DNA from: Chloroflexota bacterium | GTDB taxonomy: Bacteria > Chloroflexota > UBA4733 | Reading direction: 5' to 3' | NCBI GenBank assembly: GCA_025449435.1 | Contig: JANWJO010000232.1 | Coordinates: 1-6,457, forward strand | Length of the DNA: 6,457 bases | Shown here: in pieces, positions 6,172 through 6,457 of the stretch | Layout: every line of letters starts with the position of its first letter | Numbering within the stretch: the stretch's first letter is position 1 | Made by a program: the position numbers and the translations under genes | The notes under the pieces: model-generated | What the model was told of the DNA's origin: nothing | The model's database searches: none | Seen by the model: the letters and a program-made list of their open reading frames with translations, nothing else

Positions 6172-6457
6172 CTAGGGGGCGTAATAGCAGCCATTGGCAT
6201 CGACGATGGTGCGAGCTGGCGAGCCATTGGAGAGCAGACCTGAACCTGGTGGTGGCAGGATCATATTCCCGCCCAGCAGCACGCCGGTGCAGCGCACGGT
6301 CCCCGCCACATCCAGCACTTGCTGGGGAGCGGTGGTGCCGATGCCGACGTAGCCTGAGGTGTTGATCACCAACCGGGCTGCCCCCGCCTGGATATCCCAG
6401 ATCACCAGACCATTGGGCAGCACGCCACCCACGTTCTCGCCGATGTGCCACTCCCGA
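6172..6457 (-). CDS. Tail-fibre-like structural protein, C-terminal part (5' end beyond window)
   Basis: The frame is open to the right window edge and ends with TAG at 6172-6174, giving the last 94 residues of a longer protein. The visible part begins REWHIGENVGGVLPNGLVIW, continues with a G-A-A-R-L-V-I-N-T-S-G-Y strand, then VGIGTTAPQQVLDVAGTV. This W-x-I-G ... L-x-I-N/D-x-x-G-x-V-G-I-G-T-x-x-P ... L-x-V-x-G pattern is typical of the distal region of phage tail fibres and of trimeric beta-rich bacterial surface proteins. Many such proteins end in a peptidase S74 intramolecular chaperone; here the chain stops about 45 residues after the motif (ending GCYYAP), too short for one. It probably forms a trimeric beta-structured stalk or collar. 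A GTG at 6432 is inside the conserved pattern and is unlikely to be the start. Whether it is a phage remnant or a cellular surface protein cannot be decided here. Confidence 0.7.
   Translation of the reverse strand, partial: REWHIGENVGGVLPNGLVIWDIQAGAARLVINTSGYVGIGTTAPQQVLDVAGTVRCTGVLLGGNMILPPPGSGLLSNGSPARTIVDANGCYYAP

Noticed and set aside
6134..6451. 105-residue minus-strand frame overlapping the tail-fibre-like gene
   Set aside because: Out-of-frame shadow rich in Arg, His and Gly; the frame ending at 6172 carries the recognisable VGIGTT-P-LDV pattern.

Overview
The window reads as a GC-rich bacterial chromosome fragment, probably Chloroflexota. That guess rests on the GTG starts and on the style of the secreted kelch protein, whose end module (TGGL-VWR-ADN-TAFTDGY-TW-NGP) I remember from that phylum; it has not been checked by a search. 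Five protein-coding genes fill almost all of the sequence. I see no tRNA, rRNA, CRISPR array, transposase or integrase.

Left part (1-1910): a plus-strand THUMP-type RNA methyltransferase gene runs tail-to-tail into a minus-strand HAD-superfamily hydrolase gene of the 2-haloacid dehalogenase-like type. Their 3' ends overlap by 21 bp. These look like ordinary housekeeping genes.

Right part (2026-6457): three minus-strand genes follow each other in the order of transcription. First is the 3' end of a gene cut by the window edge, whose product resembles the distal part of phage tail-fibre-like proteins (VGIGTT-P---LDV-GTV). Next, after 74 bp, is a 505-residue protein with three short R-A-x-H-x-x-E-L-R repeats and a (beta/alpha)8 glycoside-hydrolase-like domain of clan GH-A type (NEP, H-x-Y and TEY motifs), but no signal peptide. 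Last, after 85 bp, is an 822-residue secreted protein made of two tandem units. Each unit is a six-bladed kelch propeller followed by an 80-residue conserved end module.

The tail-fibre-like, glycosidase and kelch genes share orientation, short gaps and an accessory, carbohydrate- or surface-related character. They may form one cassette acting on extracellular glycans or surfaces. The unsecreted glycosidase with a five-cysteine loop, and the duplicated kelch/end-module protein, are the least conventional parts. No phage structural gene is visible, so a prophage or contractile-injection origin remains only a hypothesis. The HAD gene, 115 bp downstream on the same strand, has its own strong ribosome binding site and is probably not functionally linked.
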